Notes: generated from the sequence alone by a model not told the origin. Shown: positions 1-6,334, counted from the first letter of the stretch. The stretch: 6,998 nucleotides of DNA from an uncultured Clostridia bacterium (GCA_937894185.1 CALCSA010000244.1:1-6998); one strand, 5' to 3'. A program made the numbers and translations.

Positions 1-696
1 CTCACCGATTACACCGATCTGGCGGAGCTGCTCCAGCTCTTGCAGGAAGAGCGGTTGAGCCACAGTCAGGCCGACCTGCTGCAAACGGGAGAGACCCACG
101 TGTACTCTCCCGTTTCGGGAATTGTCACCGGAGTAGTGGTGCGGGAAAACGTGCCGGCACTACCCGGAGTCTCCCTCATCACCGTCAGCGATACCTCCAG
201 CTATAAAGTGCTGGCCGCCGTGCCGGAAGGGGAAATCTCCAAGGTAAAGGTGGGGGATCAGGCCAAGGTGTGGTGCGGAGGAGCCGCGGCCCGGGAATAC
301 AGCGCCACCGTCACCCGGATTTTTCCCACTGCCCATAAGGCGCTGCGGGGCACCACTACCGAAACTGTAGTGGACGTGGAGCTTGCCTTGGACAACCCCG
401 ACGAATCCCTCAAGCCAGGCTTTACCGCCCGGGTCAACATTCTGGGGGGAGAGGATTACACCTTGATTACCGTCCCATACGAAGCCATCCGGCAGGACGA
501 AAACAACAACGAGTACGTCTATGTCTATCAGGATGGAAAGTTGAAAAAGAATTCGGTGGTCACCGGGCAAGAGCTGACCAACGAGGTAGAGATTCTCTCG
601 GGGCTGGACCGAGACAGCATCGTCATCTACAATCCCGGGGATGTATTGGGAGAAGGTGCTATCATCCAATTAAAGGGGCGAGCCGATGTTACTTGA
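1..696 (+). CDS. HlyD/MacA-family efflux periplasmic-adaptor-like subunit, 5' partial
   Basis: The reading frame is open from the first base, so the gene begins upstream; 231 residues are visible. The first 30 or so look like the end of a helical hairpin. Residues 33-62 (VYSPVSGIVTGVVVREN and following) resemble the second half of a biotinyl-lipoyl domain. Residues about 66-150 fit a beta-barrel domain, ending in an LKPGFTARV segment typical of these adaptors. Residues 155-225 fit a membrane-proximal beta domain. Proteins of this family, in Gram-positives, are membrane-anchored extracellular subunits working with a MacB-type ABC transporter; the N-terminal anchor is outside the window. The stop overlaps the permease start by 11 bp, so the two are translationally coupled. 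The TTG at 40 is an internal leucine codon, not a start. Substrate cannot be read from the sequence. Confidence 0.88.
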   Translation, partial: LTDYTDLAELLQLLQEERLSHSQADLLQTGETHVYSPVSGIVTGVVVRENVPALPGVSLITVSDTSSYKVLAAVPEGEISKVKVGDQAKVWCGGAAAREYSATVTRIFPTAHKALRGTTTETVVDVELALDNPDESLKPGFTARVNILGGEDYTLITVPYEAIRQDENNNEYVYVYQDGKLKKNSVVTGQELTNEVEILSGLDRDSIVIYNPGDVLGEGAIIQLKGRADVT

Positions 697-1879
697 CACC
701 CTGCGGATTTCGGTAAAAAATCTGGGCCGGAAGAAGTCCCGCAGCACCCTGACCATTCTGGGCATTGCCATTGGGGTAGCCTCGGTGGTTCTGATTTCCT
801 CCATGGGGGAAATCGGCAAATACACCGTGGGGGAGGAATTGGACAGCCTTGGCGTGGGAGCCTTGATGCTCTCGGGCAATCAGAAGATGGTGGGCTCGGC
901 TCTGACTGCGGAGCATCTGGCGGCAGTGCGGCAAAGCGGTGCCGTGGAAAGCGCCATCCCCATTATTGTGGACTATACCAAAAGCTATATGCGTGAACTG
1001 ATGTTGGATGTGGTGGTATGGGGCATTGACTACGGGGCCAATCAGGTCATCTCCATGGAGCCTCTTCACGGAAGGCTGATCACCAAAAACGATGTAGCGG
1101 CCGCCAAAAAAATCTGCGTCATTGATAAAAACATCGCCCTTGCCTACTATAAGCGGGAAAATATCGTGGGCAAAAAGATTTCCCTGCAATTTAAAACCGG
1201 AAACGAGGAGTTTACGGTGGTGGGAGTGGTGGAGTCGGGAGGCAGCATTGTTCAGGGGCTGATGGGGGACTACATCCCCGCCTTTTTCTATACCCCTTAT
1301 ACCACCATGCAGCAGGCCATGGGCCGGGAAACCTTTGATCAGATTGCCGTCACCCTGCGGCCCGGGGTAGAGGGGCAGGTGGCCGGCCCTCAGCTGGTGG
1401 GAATTGCCCGGCAGGTACCCGGCAGCGCTGCCGGACAATTCAAAACGGAAAATGTACAGGGCCAGAAGGAAAAACTGGGCTACGTCCTGAACATCATCAC
1501 CATGATTCTCTCCCTGATTGCAGGAGTGTCGCTGGTGGTGGCAGGCCTTAGCATCATGACGGTGATGCTGGTATCGGTGGGGGAGCGCACCCGGGAAATC
1601 GGCATCAAGAAATCCATCGGAGCCAGCCGCCAGAACATTCTGGCAGAGTTCCTCATCGAAGCCTTTGTCATTTCCCTGATGGGAAGCCTCATCGGCGTGG
1701 GGGTGGGGGTGGGTATCATCGCCGCCGGTTGCGCCGTCCTCAAGCTTCCTGTCATCTTAAACCCGCATCTCATTGGCCTCTGCGTTTTCTTTGCCGTACT
1801 GGTGGGAATGGTCTTTGGGGTCTATCCGGCGTCCATTGCCTCCCGGCTCAACCCGGTGGATGCCCTGCGCTGCGAATAA
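686..1879 (+). CDS. MacB/FtsX-family ABC transporter permease
   Basis: A 397-residue integral membrane protein with MacB topology. TM1 lies at about residues 20-41. A large extracytoplasmic MacB_PCD-like domain fills about 42-265. Three more membrane segments lie near 267-298, 323-351 and 361-383. The cytoplasmic stretch ERTREIGIKKSIGAS (300-314) and the terminal YPASIASRLNPVDALR (380-395) are hallmark FtsX/MacB motifs. There is no nucleotide-binding domain, so it needs a separate ATPase. The ATG at 686 is preceded by AAAGGGGCG about 6 nt away and lies inside the end of the adaptor gene, indicating coupled expression. A hairpin terminator follows directly, so this is the last gene of its operon and the ATPase must be upstream or elsewhere. 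Such systems commonly export antimicrobial peptides, macrolides or lipids; the substrate here is unknown. Confidence 0.92.
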   Translation: MLLDTLRISVKNLGRKKSRSTLTILGIAIGVASVVLISSMGEIGKYTVGEELDSLGVGALMLSGNQKMVGSALTAEHLAAVRQSGAVESAIPIIVDYTKSYMRELMLDVVVWGIDYGANQVISMEPLHGRLITKNDVAAAKKICVIDKNIALAYYKRENIVGKKISLQFKTGNEEFTVVGVVESGGSIVQGLMGDYIPAFFYTPYTTMQQAMGRETFDQIAVTLRPGVEGQVAGPQLVGIARQVPGSAAGQFKTENVQGQKEKLGYVLNIITMILSLIAGVSLVVAGLSIMTVMLVSVGERTREIGIKKSIGASRQNILAEFLIEAFVISLMGSLIGVGVGVGIIAAGCAVLKLPVILNPHLIGLCVFFAVLVGMVFGVYPASIASRLNPVDALRCE

Positions 1880-1893
1880 ACAAAAACAGTCAC

Positions 1894-1936
1894 AAAAACC
1901 GTGCCGCCAGCGTAGAATAGTGGGGGCACGGTTTTT
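1894..1936 (+). terminator. Intrinsic terminator of the efflux operon
   Basis: AAAAACCGTGCC (1894-1905) pairs perfectly with GGCACGGTTTTT (1925-1936), a 12-bp stem with a 19-nt loop, beginning 15 nt after the permease stop. The 3' arm ends in five T, giving the U-tract. The matching A-tract at the 5' side means it could also stop transcripts from the other strand. It sits just before the glmS promoter and insulates the two units. Confidence 0.85.
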
Positions 1937-1945
1937 AAGCTTTTA

Positions 1946-1974
1946 TTGCCGAAAACCCTGTGTTATGCTATACT
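1946..1974 (+). promoter_or_regulatory. glmS promoter (extended -10, sigma-A type)
   Basis: TTGCCG (1946-1951) and TATACT (1969-1974) are separated by 17 nt. A TG dinucleotide one base before the -10 (1966-1967) makes it an extended -10 element. Transcription should start near 1981, giving a leader of about 400 nt before glmS. Confidence 0.75.
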
Positions 1975-1980
1975 GTGAAC

Positions 1981-2069
1981 ATAAAAAACGGGGAACTCCC
2001 CAGAAAGGAGAGTAAAAAAGATCACGGAAAAAGAAGGAGGGATTTTAGTTCAAAGGTGTATCAGCCAAA
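1981..2069 (+). other. glmS leader segment 5' of the ribozyme cleavage site
   Basis: This would be the fragment released by ribozyme cleavage. It begins with an A-rich stretch and a small GGGG-AACT-CCCC hairpin (1990-2001), which could protect the 5' end. Two purine-rich Shine-Dalgarno-like stretches follow (AAAGGAGAG near 2005 and GAAGGAGGG near 2034), but neither is followed by ATG, GTG or TTG at proper spacing, so I see no leader peptide here. Confidence 0.45.
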
Positions 2070-2280
2070 GCGCCAGAACCGCTTGCCAAAAGCGGTTGAC
2101 GAGGTGAGAGGGAGATCGAAGCATTCGGCGGATACCTCTCCGCTTGGCCCGACGCGTCAGGGCGGGACAAAAACGCGGGTAACCGCGCCAACAAATCCCA
2201 GCCTGCGGGCAAAATCAGGGGGTGTTGACAAACTAAGCTGCAAAGAAGACAAGAGGGATTTTTCGGTACACAGGGCAAAG
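2061..2280 (+). ncRNA. glmS ribozyme: glmS glucosamine-6-phosphate-activated self-cleaving ribozyme
   Basis: The conserved core of the glmS ribozyme is recognisable directly upstream of glmS. AGCGCC (2069-2074) carries the expected cleavage site between A2069 and G2070. P1 is AACCGCTT (2077-2084) paired to AAGCGGTT (2090-2097). It runs into the invariant GTTGACGAGG (2095-2104), whose G2098 matches the catalytic G40 of the Thermoanaerobacter ribozyme. P2 is GAGAGG (2106-2111) with CCTCTC (2135-2140), enclosing the conserved ATCGA and TTCGGCGG segments. AAATCCC (2193-2199) with GGGATTT (2255-2261) fits P4. TTGGCCC (2144-2150) could form the P3.1 pseudoknot with GGGCAAA (2273-2279), one mismatch. 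A hairpin closed by a GTAA tetraloop (2174-2187) lies between P3 and P4. In known members, glucosamine-6-phosphate acts as cofactor; cleavage exposes a 5'-OH mRNA to RNase J decay, lowering GlmS. The peripheral helices are my hand-drawn pairings; the core identification is firm. Confidence 0.95.
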
Positions 2281-2334
2281 CCGCCGTGTTTTCATGGGCG
2301 GGAGCTTAGCCATCGGTGCCGAAATTAATCGCCG
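2262..2334 (+). promoter_or_regulatory. Candidate alternative hairpins in the post-ribozyme leader
   Basis: TTCGGTAC (2262-2269) can pair with GTGCCGAA (2316-2323), an 8-bp stem with one G-U pair. It encloses a smaller CCGCC/GGCGG hairpin (2281-2285 with 2297-2301). The 3' arm overlaps a second possible hairpin, CGGTG (2314-2318) with CGCCG (2330-2334), which is followed by CGGTTTTTCT. The two folds exclude each other. The outer stem would also compete with the proposed P3.1 pairing. This may only be spacer structure; the second stem is just 5 bp. Confidence 0.25.
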
Positions 2335-2385
2335 CGGTTTTTCTAGGAGCGGTTTTATTGTCAGCCCTAAATCAGGAGCAGCTTT

Positions 2386-4203
2386 ATGAGTGGAATGATT
2401 GGATATACCGGCGCGGCATGCGCCTTAGATAGGATATTGGACGGCCTTTCCAAGCTGGAGTACCGAGGCTATGATGTTTCCGGCCTTTCCCTTCTGCTGG
2501 ACGGCCAGATCGAGACTCTTCAGAGAGAGCGCCTTGCCTCCCTGACCGAAAAGGCAGCCCTGTACCCCGGACTCAGGCAAAGTCTCTGCGGCATCGGCGG
2601 AACCCGTTGGGCTCCCCACGGGGCAAAGCAGGAAAGCTGTGGGATTCCCTACACCACCTCCCGGCTATCTCTGGTTCACAGTGGCATTTTGGAAAACTCC
2701 CGGGAGCTGCGGGAACTGCTGGAGGGCAAAGGTTACACCTTCCAATCCCACAGCGACGGTGAGGTAGCGGCCAAACTGCTGGATTCTCTCTATTCGGGAG
2801 ACCCGGTAAAGGCTCTGGCTCAGGCCCACAATCTGGTGGAGGGCTCCTGCGCCTTAGCTGTCCTCTTTGCGGATCAGCCGGGGCATCTCTACGGCATCCA
2901 AAAGAGCAGCTCTCTGGCCATTGGGCTGGGGGAGGGGGAGAGCTTTTTAGCCTCCGACTGCTGTGCTCTATTGGGGCATACCCAAACGTATTGCGCTCTG
3001 GAGGATGGGGAGATTGCCTGCCTGTCCCCTCATCAGGTTCAGGTGTTGGATATCAAGGGTCATCCCCGGAGCAAGGAGTACCATCGTTGCAGCAAGGATT
3101 CCCGGAAGGCCCAAAAAGGCGATTACGATCACTTTATGATCAAGGAGATCTGCGAGCAGGCCTCAGTGCTGACTCATACCCTGCGGCCCCGCATCTATCA
3201 GGGGTTGCCCTCCTTTGAAGTGGACGCTCTGCCCGGGGATTTTTTTGCCCGCTACTCCCAGATTCATGTCATTGCCTGCGGAACCGCCATGCACGCCGGG
3301 ACTCTGGGCAAAGACTTTATCGAGACCTTGGCCCGTATTCCCGTCACGGTAAGCCTTGCTTCCGAGTTCCGCTTCCGGGAGCCCATCCTCCCCAAGGGAA
3401 CCTTGGTTCTGGCTATTTCCCAATCGGGAGAAACCTCGGACACTCTGGGCGCTCTGGGCGTGGCTAAATCCCAAGGAGCAGACACCCTTGCCATAGTCAA
3501 TATCCCCGGCTCCACCATGGCCCGGGAGGCCGACTATGTCCTCTACACCCATGCCGGCCCCGAAATCAGTGTGGCCAGCACCAAAGCATTTATGGTACAG
3601 GTGGGGGTCCTCTATCTGGTGGCCGTTGAATTTGCAAGGGCTCATGGCAGGATGGACGATGCCCAAGCCCGAAGCACTCTGGAGACCCTGCTGGAAGCTA
3701 TCGACAGCATTGGGCAGGTGCTGGATCAAAAGGAACGGATCCGGCAGCAGGCCAGGGAAATCGCCTCGGCAGAAAGCATCTTCTATATTGGGCGGGGGCT
3801 TGACTGGCCCATGATGATGGAAGGCTCCCTCAAGCTCAAGGAGGTCACCTACATACACTCGGAGGCCTATGCCGCCGGGGAGTTTAAGCACGGAGCCATC
3901 TCCTTGGTTGCCCCGGGAATGCCGGTGGTAGCTCTGGCGACCCAGCGGAAGCTGATTCCCCAGATGCTGGGCAATATCCGGGAGATCAGCGCCCGGGGTG
4001 GCAAGGTTTTGACCCTTTGCCGGGCAAGCGCCGCCATTGATGAGCAGATGGGCAAGCGCGCCATTCTGCTGCCCGATCTGGACGATCTCTTTATGCCAAT
4101 CCCCGCGGCGGTAGCCCTTCAGCTACTGGCCTACTACACGGCGGTAGCCATGGGCCGGGATGTGGATACCCCCCGGAACCTCACCAAAGCGGTGACAGAA
4201 TAA
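2386..4203 (+). CDS. glmS: GlmS-type glucosamine-6-phosphate synthase with degenerate glutaminase site
   Basis: The 605-residue protein has normal GlmS length and order: an N-terminal class II glutaminase domain (about 1-220), then two SIS domains (about 285-425 and 455-600). GlmS normally makes glucosamine-6-phosphate from fructose-6-phosphate and glutamine, the first step to UDP-GlcNAc. The synthase half looks intact: ACGTAMHAG (297-305), SQSGET (345-350), STKAF (398-402), LKLKE (482-486, matching E. coli Lys485 and Glu488), AYAAGEFKHG (494-503, with His502) and the C-terminal PRNLTKAVTE containing Lys601. The glutaminase half starts MSGMIGYTG, with Ser2 in place of the catalytic Cys. Arg74, Trp75, His78 and Asp124 remain, but Thr76 (E. 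coli numbering) is Pro77, NAHPH is CGIPY (85-89) and the oxyanion Asn98 is Ser99. Glutamine hydrolysis is therefore doubtful; it may use free ammonia. The start has AGGAG at 2374-2378, 7 nt upstream. The ribozyme leader ties its expression to glucosamine-6-phosphate. A canonical second glmS elsewhere in the genome is possible. Confidence 0.93.
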   Translation: MSGMIGYTGAACALDRILDGLSKLEYRGYDVSGLSLLLDGQIETLQRERLASLTEKAALYPGLRQSLCGIGGTRWAPHGAKQESCGIPYTTSRLSLVHSGILENSRELRELLEGKGYTFQSHSDGEVAAKLLDSLYSGDPVKALAQAHNLVEGSCALAVLFADQPGHLYGIQKSSSLAIGLGEGESFLASDCCALLGHTQTYCALEDGEIACLSPHQVQVLDIKGHPRSKEYHRCSKDSRKAQKGDYDHFMIKEICEQASVLTHTLRPRIYQGLPSFEVDALPGDFFARYSQIHVIACGTAMHAGTLGKDFIETLARIPVTVSLASEFRFREPILPKGTLVLAISQSGETSDTLGALGVAKSQGADTLAIVNIPGSTMAREADYVLYTHAGPEISVASTKAFMVQVGVLYLVAVEFARAHGRMDDAQARSTLETLLEAIDSIGQVLDQKERIRQQAREIASAESIFYIGRGLDWPMMMEGSLKLKEVTYIHSEAYAAGEFKHGAISLVAPGMPVVALATQRKLIPQMLGNIREISARGGKVLTLCRASAAIDEQMGKRAILLPDLDDLFMPIPAAVALQLLAYYTAVAMGRDVDTPRNLTKAVTE

Positions 4204-4223
4204 AGCACCGCAGATCAACGGCG

Positions 4224-4260
4224 AGAAAGAGCCATGGGAACACTTCCCATGGCTCTTTCT
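4224..4260. terminator. Bidirectional terminator between convergent genes
   Basis: A 17-bp perfect inverted repeat (4224-4240 with 4244-4260) has a 3-nt CAC loop. The outer part is AGAAAGAG on the left and CTCTTTCT on the right, giving A-rich and T-rich flanks on both strands. It lies 20 nt after the glmS stop and 24 nt beyond the end of the converging lipoprotein gene, so it can serve both. There is no extra U-run beyond the stem. Confidence 0.85.
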
Positions 4261-4283
4261 GATCACACAATAGTTGTCTGGTC

Positions 4284-4919
4284 CTACAGCATTTCGATGC
4301 TGGTTGCCGTTGCGCTGGCTGGAGCCATCATATAGGCAAAGATAAAGCGGTAATCCCTTAGCGTAATCCGGCATTCCTTCTGCTCGCCATTTGCCAGCGA
4401 AAGGGTGGCCGCCAGTTCCTCCGGCAGGTTAAGCATCATCCAAATCTCATCCTTTTGGCCCATATCCGGGGAAATATAACAGGGCATCTTGCCCTCCTCC
4501 TCCGGGGCCACCCGGAAATCAAAGGCTCCCTCCAAAAGGGCGCTGGGGGAAATGCTGCCGGCTATGGTTACATCCCCGGCAAAGGTGGCTTCCAGCATCT
4601 GGATGCGATTGTCCCCATCATAGTCGATCTGCAGATCGGATAAAGTCCAGTCGCCGATCCGGTCGCCCACTCCCATCGTCTGTTCTTTTTGACCCCCAAG
4701 GCCCAAGGCAAAGACGGCCGACAGCTGGGGCTCCGGGGTAGACTCGGTGGCTTCTGCGCCGCCTGAATCCTCCGGCGGGGGTTCTTCCGGCGCAGGGGCC
4801 GGAGAAACACTCTCCGTTGGGGAAGCTTCCGCCGGGGAAGACAGATTGGCAGGTTGGCCGCAGCCGACGGCGCTCAACAGCAGGGCGACAGCGCTCAAAA
4901 TCAAAACAAGCTGTTTCAT
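4284..4919 (-). CDS. Putative lipoprotein of unknown function
   Basis: A 211-residue exported protein that I do not recognise as a named family. It starts MKQLVLILSAVALLLSAVGC, a signal peptide with a lipobox-like AVGC, so Cys20 should be lipidated and the protein anchored to the outer face of the membrane. Residues about 23-66 form a linker rich in Pro, Glu, Ser and Ala. The remaining 145 residues look like a compact, mainly beta domain (for example WTLSDLQIDYDGDNRIQMLE, 91-110), with cysteines at 147 and 183. The ATG immediately follows the TAG stop of the glycosyltransferase gene with no spacer, and its ribosome site (AAGGTAG) lies inside that gene, so the pair is one operon with coupled translation. 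A role linked to the glycosyltransferase product is possible but only inferred from position. Confidence 0.82.
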   Translation of the reverse strand: MKQLVLILSAVALLLSAVGCGQPANLSSPAEASPTESVSPAPAPEEPPPEDSGGAEATESTPEPQLSAVFALGLGGQKEQTMGVGDRIGDWTLSDLQIDYDGDNRIQMLEATFAGDVTIAGSISPSALLEGAFDFRVAPEEEGKMPCYISPDMGQKDEIWMMLNLPEELAATLSLANGEQKECRITLRDYRFIFAYMMAPASATATSIEML

Positions 4920-6119
4920 CTACACTACCTTGCGATAACTGTTCAGTTCCTGCTGCTTTTCAGCAAGAGCTTTTCCGTAAATCTCCAACATATAGGTGGC
5001 AAGCTCGTTGCTGCCCCGGCTGCGCACCGTCTCGATGACCGTCTCTTTCATTTTCTGCATTTCTTCGGGGGTCTGGGCGGCTATCTCCCGGAGCTTGGCA
5101 GCCATTTCCTCCGCGTTGTGGAAGAGGTAGCCGTTGACCCCGCTCTTGATCTGATCGGCGTTGAGCTCATCGTATCGCTGCAGGGTGGGAAGTCCCGACG
5201 CCATGCCCTCCAGCATGGAGATGGAGTTCATCTCCGATAGGGAAGCGGTGACGTAAACATCGCAGCAGGCAAAGTAGGTGGGCATCTTGTCGTGAGGTAC
5301 AAGGCCGGTAAAGGTGACCATATCCTCAATTCCCAAGGCTTTGACCTGCTCTTCCAAAGCGGCCTTGTCGGGGCCGTCTCCCACGATCAGAAGATGAAGC
5401 TTGTCCCCGGAAGCAATGGTCTGCGCCCAGTAATCCAGCAGAACATCCACGCTTTTTTCCTTGCCCAGCCGCCCTACAAAGCAGGCGATGCGCCGGTCTT
5501 CGGTGATGCCGTATTGCTCCCGGAACTCCCTTCTCTGCTCTGGCGTGATCTGATTGGGGTCAAAGGCCTCCAGATCGGCGGAGTTGGGGATGAGGTTAAA
5601 CTCCTTGTTGACGCCGATCCGCTTGAAGTACTCGTCTCCCTTTTGGCTGGGGCTGGTCAGGGCGGTGGCGCTGCGGGCAATAAAGCGCTCGTACCGGTGG
5701 GAAAACTTGGTGGCAAGGCGCAACAGCATTCTGGGGGCAACGTAATAGATGTATTGGTCGTACATGGTATGAAGAGTGTACACCAAAGGTTTGTGCAGAA
5801 TTCTTGCCGCCCGAATACCGGAAAGCCCGATGCCAAACTCGTGATGGATGTGAATCACATCGGGATTAAAATCGGCGATCATCCTCTGGCGTTTGCGACT
5901 GTAAGGAGGTGCCACTCCAAAGCCATAAAGACGCTTTGATTCAACGGCGGGGCAGTGGAGGATACCATCCTGAATATAATGACGCCGGGCGTTCTTGTCG
6001 GCCGTCCCAATCAAAACCTCGTGACCAAGCTGTTCCAGACCATATTTCAGGGTCTTGATGTGCGCCATAACGCCATTAATGCTGTTGACGTAGGTTTCGG
6101 TAAACAACGCAACTCTCAT
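4920..6119 (-). CDS. GT4-family glycosyltransferase, diacylglycerol-glucosyltransferase-like
   Basis: A 399-residue GT-B fold enzyme. The N-terminal domain opens MRVALFTETYVNSINGV, typical of GT4 acceptor domains, and contains DVIHIHHEFGIGLSG (87-101) and YTLHTMYDQYIYY (114-126). That arrangement resembles clostridial and mollicute 1,2-diacylglycerol 3-glucosyltransferases. The C-terminal nucleotide-sugar domain has FVGRLGKEKS (214-223), LLIVGDGP (243-250) and the EX7E motif E296-E304 in SEMNSISMLEGMASGLP. It probably moves a hexose from a nucleotide sugar to a membrane lipid or envelope glycan at the inner membrane face; the exact acceptor is uncertain. I chose the ATG at 6119 because GGAG (6129-6126) sits 6 nt before it and family members begin at this MR-ALFTET motif. 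An in-frame ATG at 6131 would add four residues (MEHS) but has a poor ribosome site. The lipoprotein gene follows directly. Confidence 0.93.
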   Translation of the reverse strand: MRVALFTETYVNSINGVMAHIKTLKYGLEQLGHEVLIGTADKNARRHYIQDGILHCPAVESKRLYGFGVAPPYSRKRQRMIADFNPDVIHIHHEFGIGLSGIRAARILHKPLVYTLHTMYDQYIYYVAPRMLLRLATKFSHRYERFIARSATALTSPSQKGDEYFKRIGVNKEFNLIPNSADLEAFDPNQITPEQRREFREQYGITEDRRIACFVGRLGKEKSVDVLLDYWAQTIASGDKLHLLIVGDGPDKAALEEQVKALGIEDMVTFTGLVPHDKMPTYFACCDVYVTASLSEMNSISMLEGMASGLPTLQRYDELNADQIKSGVNGYLFHNAEEMAAKLREIAAQTPEEMQKMKETVIETVRSRGSNELATYMLEIYGKALAEKQQELNSYRKVV

Positions 6120-6192
6120 GCTATGCTCCATTCTCTGTGTTTGGGCTTATCCAAAGCCGTGCGTATTAACTGTACTAGTTCAAATCATACGA

Positions 6193-6221
6193 AATTTACC
6201 ATAAACAGGGGAGAAAGTCAA
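6193..6221 (-). promoter_or_regulatory. Proximal candidate promoter for the glycosyltransferase operon
   Basis: On the minus strand, TTGACT (6221-6216) is followed after 17 nt by TAAATT (6198-6193). The -35 is strong and the -10 moderate. The start would be near 6187, leaving a leader of about 68 nt that contains a small GGCTT/AAGCC hairpin. Confidence 0.5.
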
Positions 6222-6270
6222 GAAAATGCTGCCGAATATTTCGTATATTATTTCCTGAGAGTATACTTCT

Positions 6271-6298
6271 ATGATATAGAATTTTGCCGCTTTGTCAA
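6271..6298 (-). promoter_or_regulatory. Distal promoter for the glycosyltransferase operon
   Basis: On the minus strand, a perfect TTGACA (6298-6293) is followed after 16 nt by TATCAT (6276-6271), which differs from consensus at one base. It is the best minus-strand promoter in the gap and would give a leader of about 145 nt. One arm of the inverted repeat at 6281-6334 lies inside its spacer. Confidence 0.65.
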
Positions 6299-6334
6299 TC
6301 ACAGGAATGCGAAAGGGCAGCTTTGTGGCAAAAT
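6281..6334. repeat. Interrupted inverted repeat in the divergent promoter region
   Basis: ATTTTGCC (6281-6288) is the exact reverse complement of GGCAAAAT (6327-6334), 38 nt apart. GCTTTGT also occurs twice as a direct repeat (6289-6295 and 6320-6326). The left arm overlaps the spacer of the distal minus-strand promoter. It could be a pair of operator half-sites or chance; eight-base arms in an A+T-rich gap are weak evidence. Confidence 0.35.

Noticed and set aside
160..669. Minus-strand open frame (169 codons)
   Set aside because: It is antisense to the adaptor gene, which has recognisable lipoyl and beta-barrel segments.
689..1438. Long minus-strand open frame (249 codons)
   Set aside because: It is antisense to the well-supported permease gene, its His/Gly/Gln-rich translation matches no family I recognise, and it has no promoter or ribosome site.
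1960..2328. Open frame of 122 codons on + between the efflux operon and glmS
   Set aside because: It runs through the promoter -10 and the whole ribozyme, has a low-complexity basic translation and no ribosome site; the conserved RNA explains the sequence.
2332..2357. CCGC (2332-2335) with GCGG (2349-2352) followed by TTTTATT as an intrinsic terminator of glmS
   Set aside because: Only four base pairs with a 13-nt loop, too weak to call alone.
3163..3891. Long minus-strand open frame (242 codons)
   Set aside because: It is antisense to the SIS domains of GlmS, with Gly- and His-rich non-protein-like composition.
5292..5939. Plus-strand open frame (215 codons)
   Set aside because: It is antisense to the glycosyltransferase, whose motifs are clear; no independent evidence of coding.
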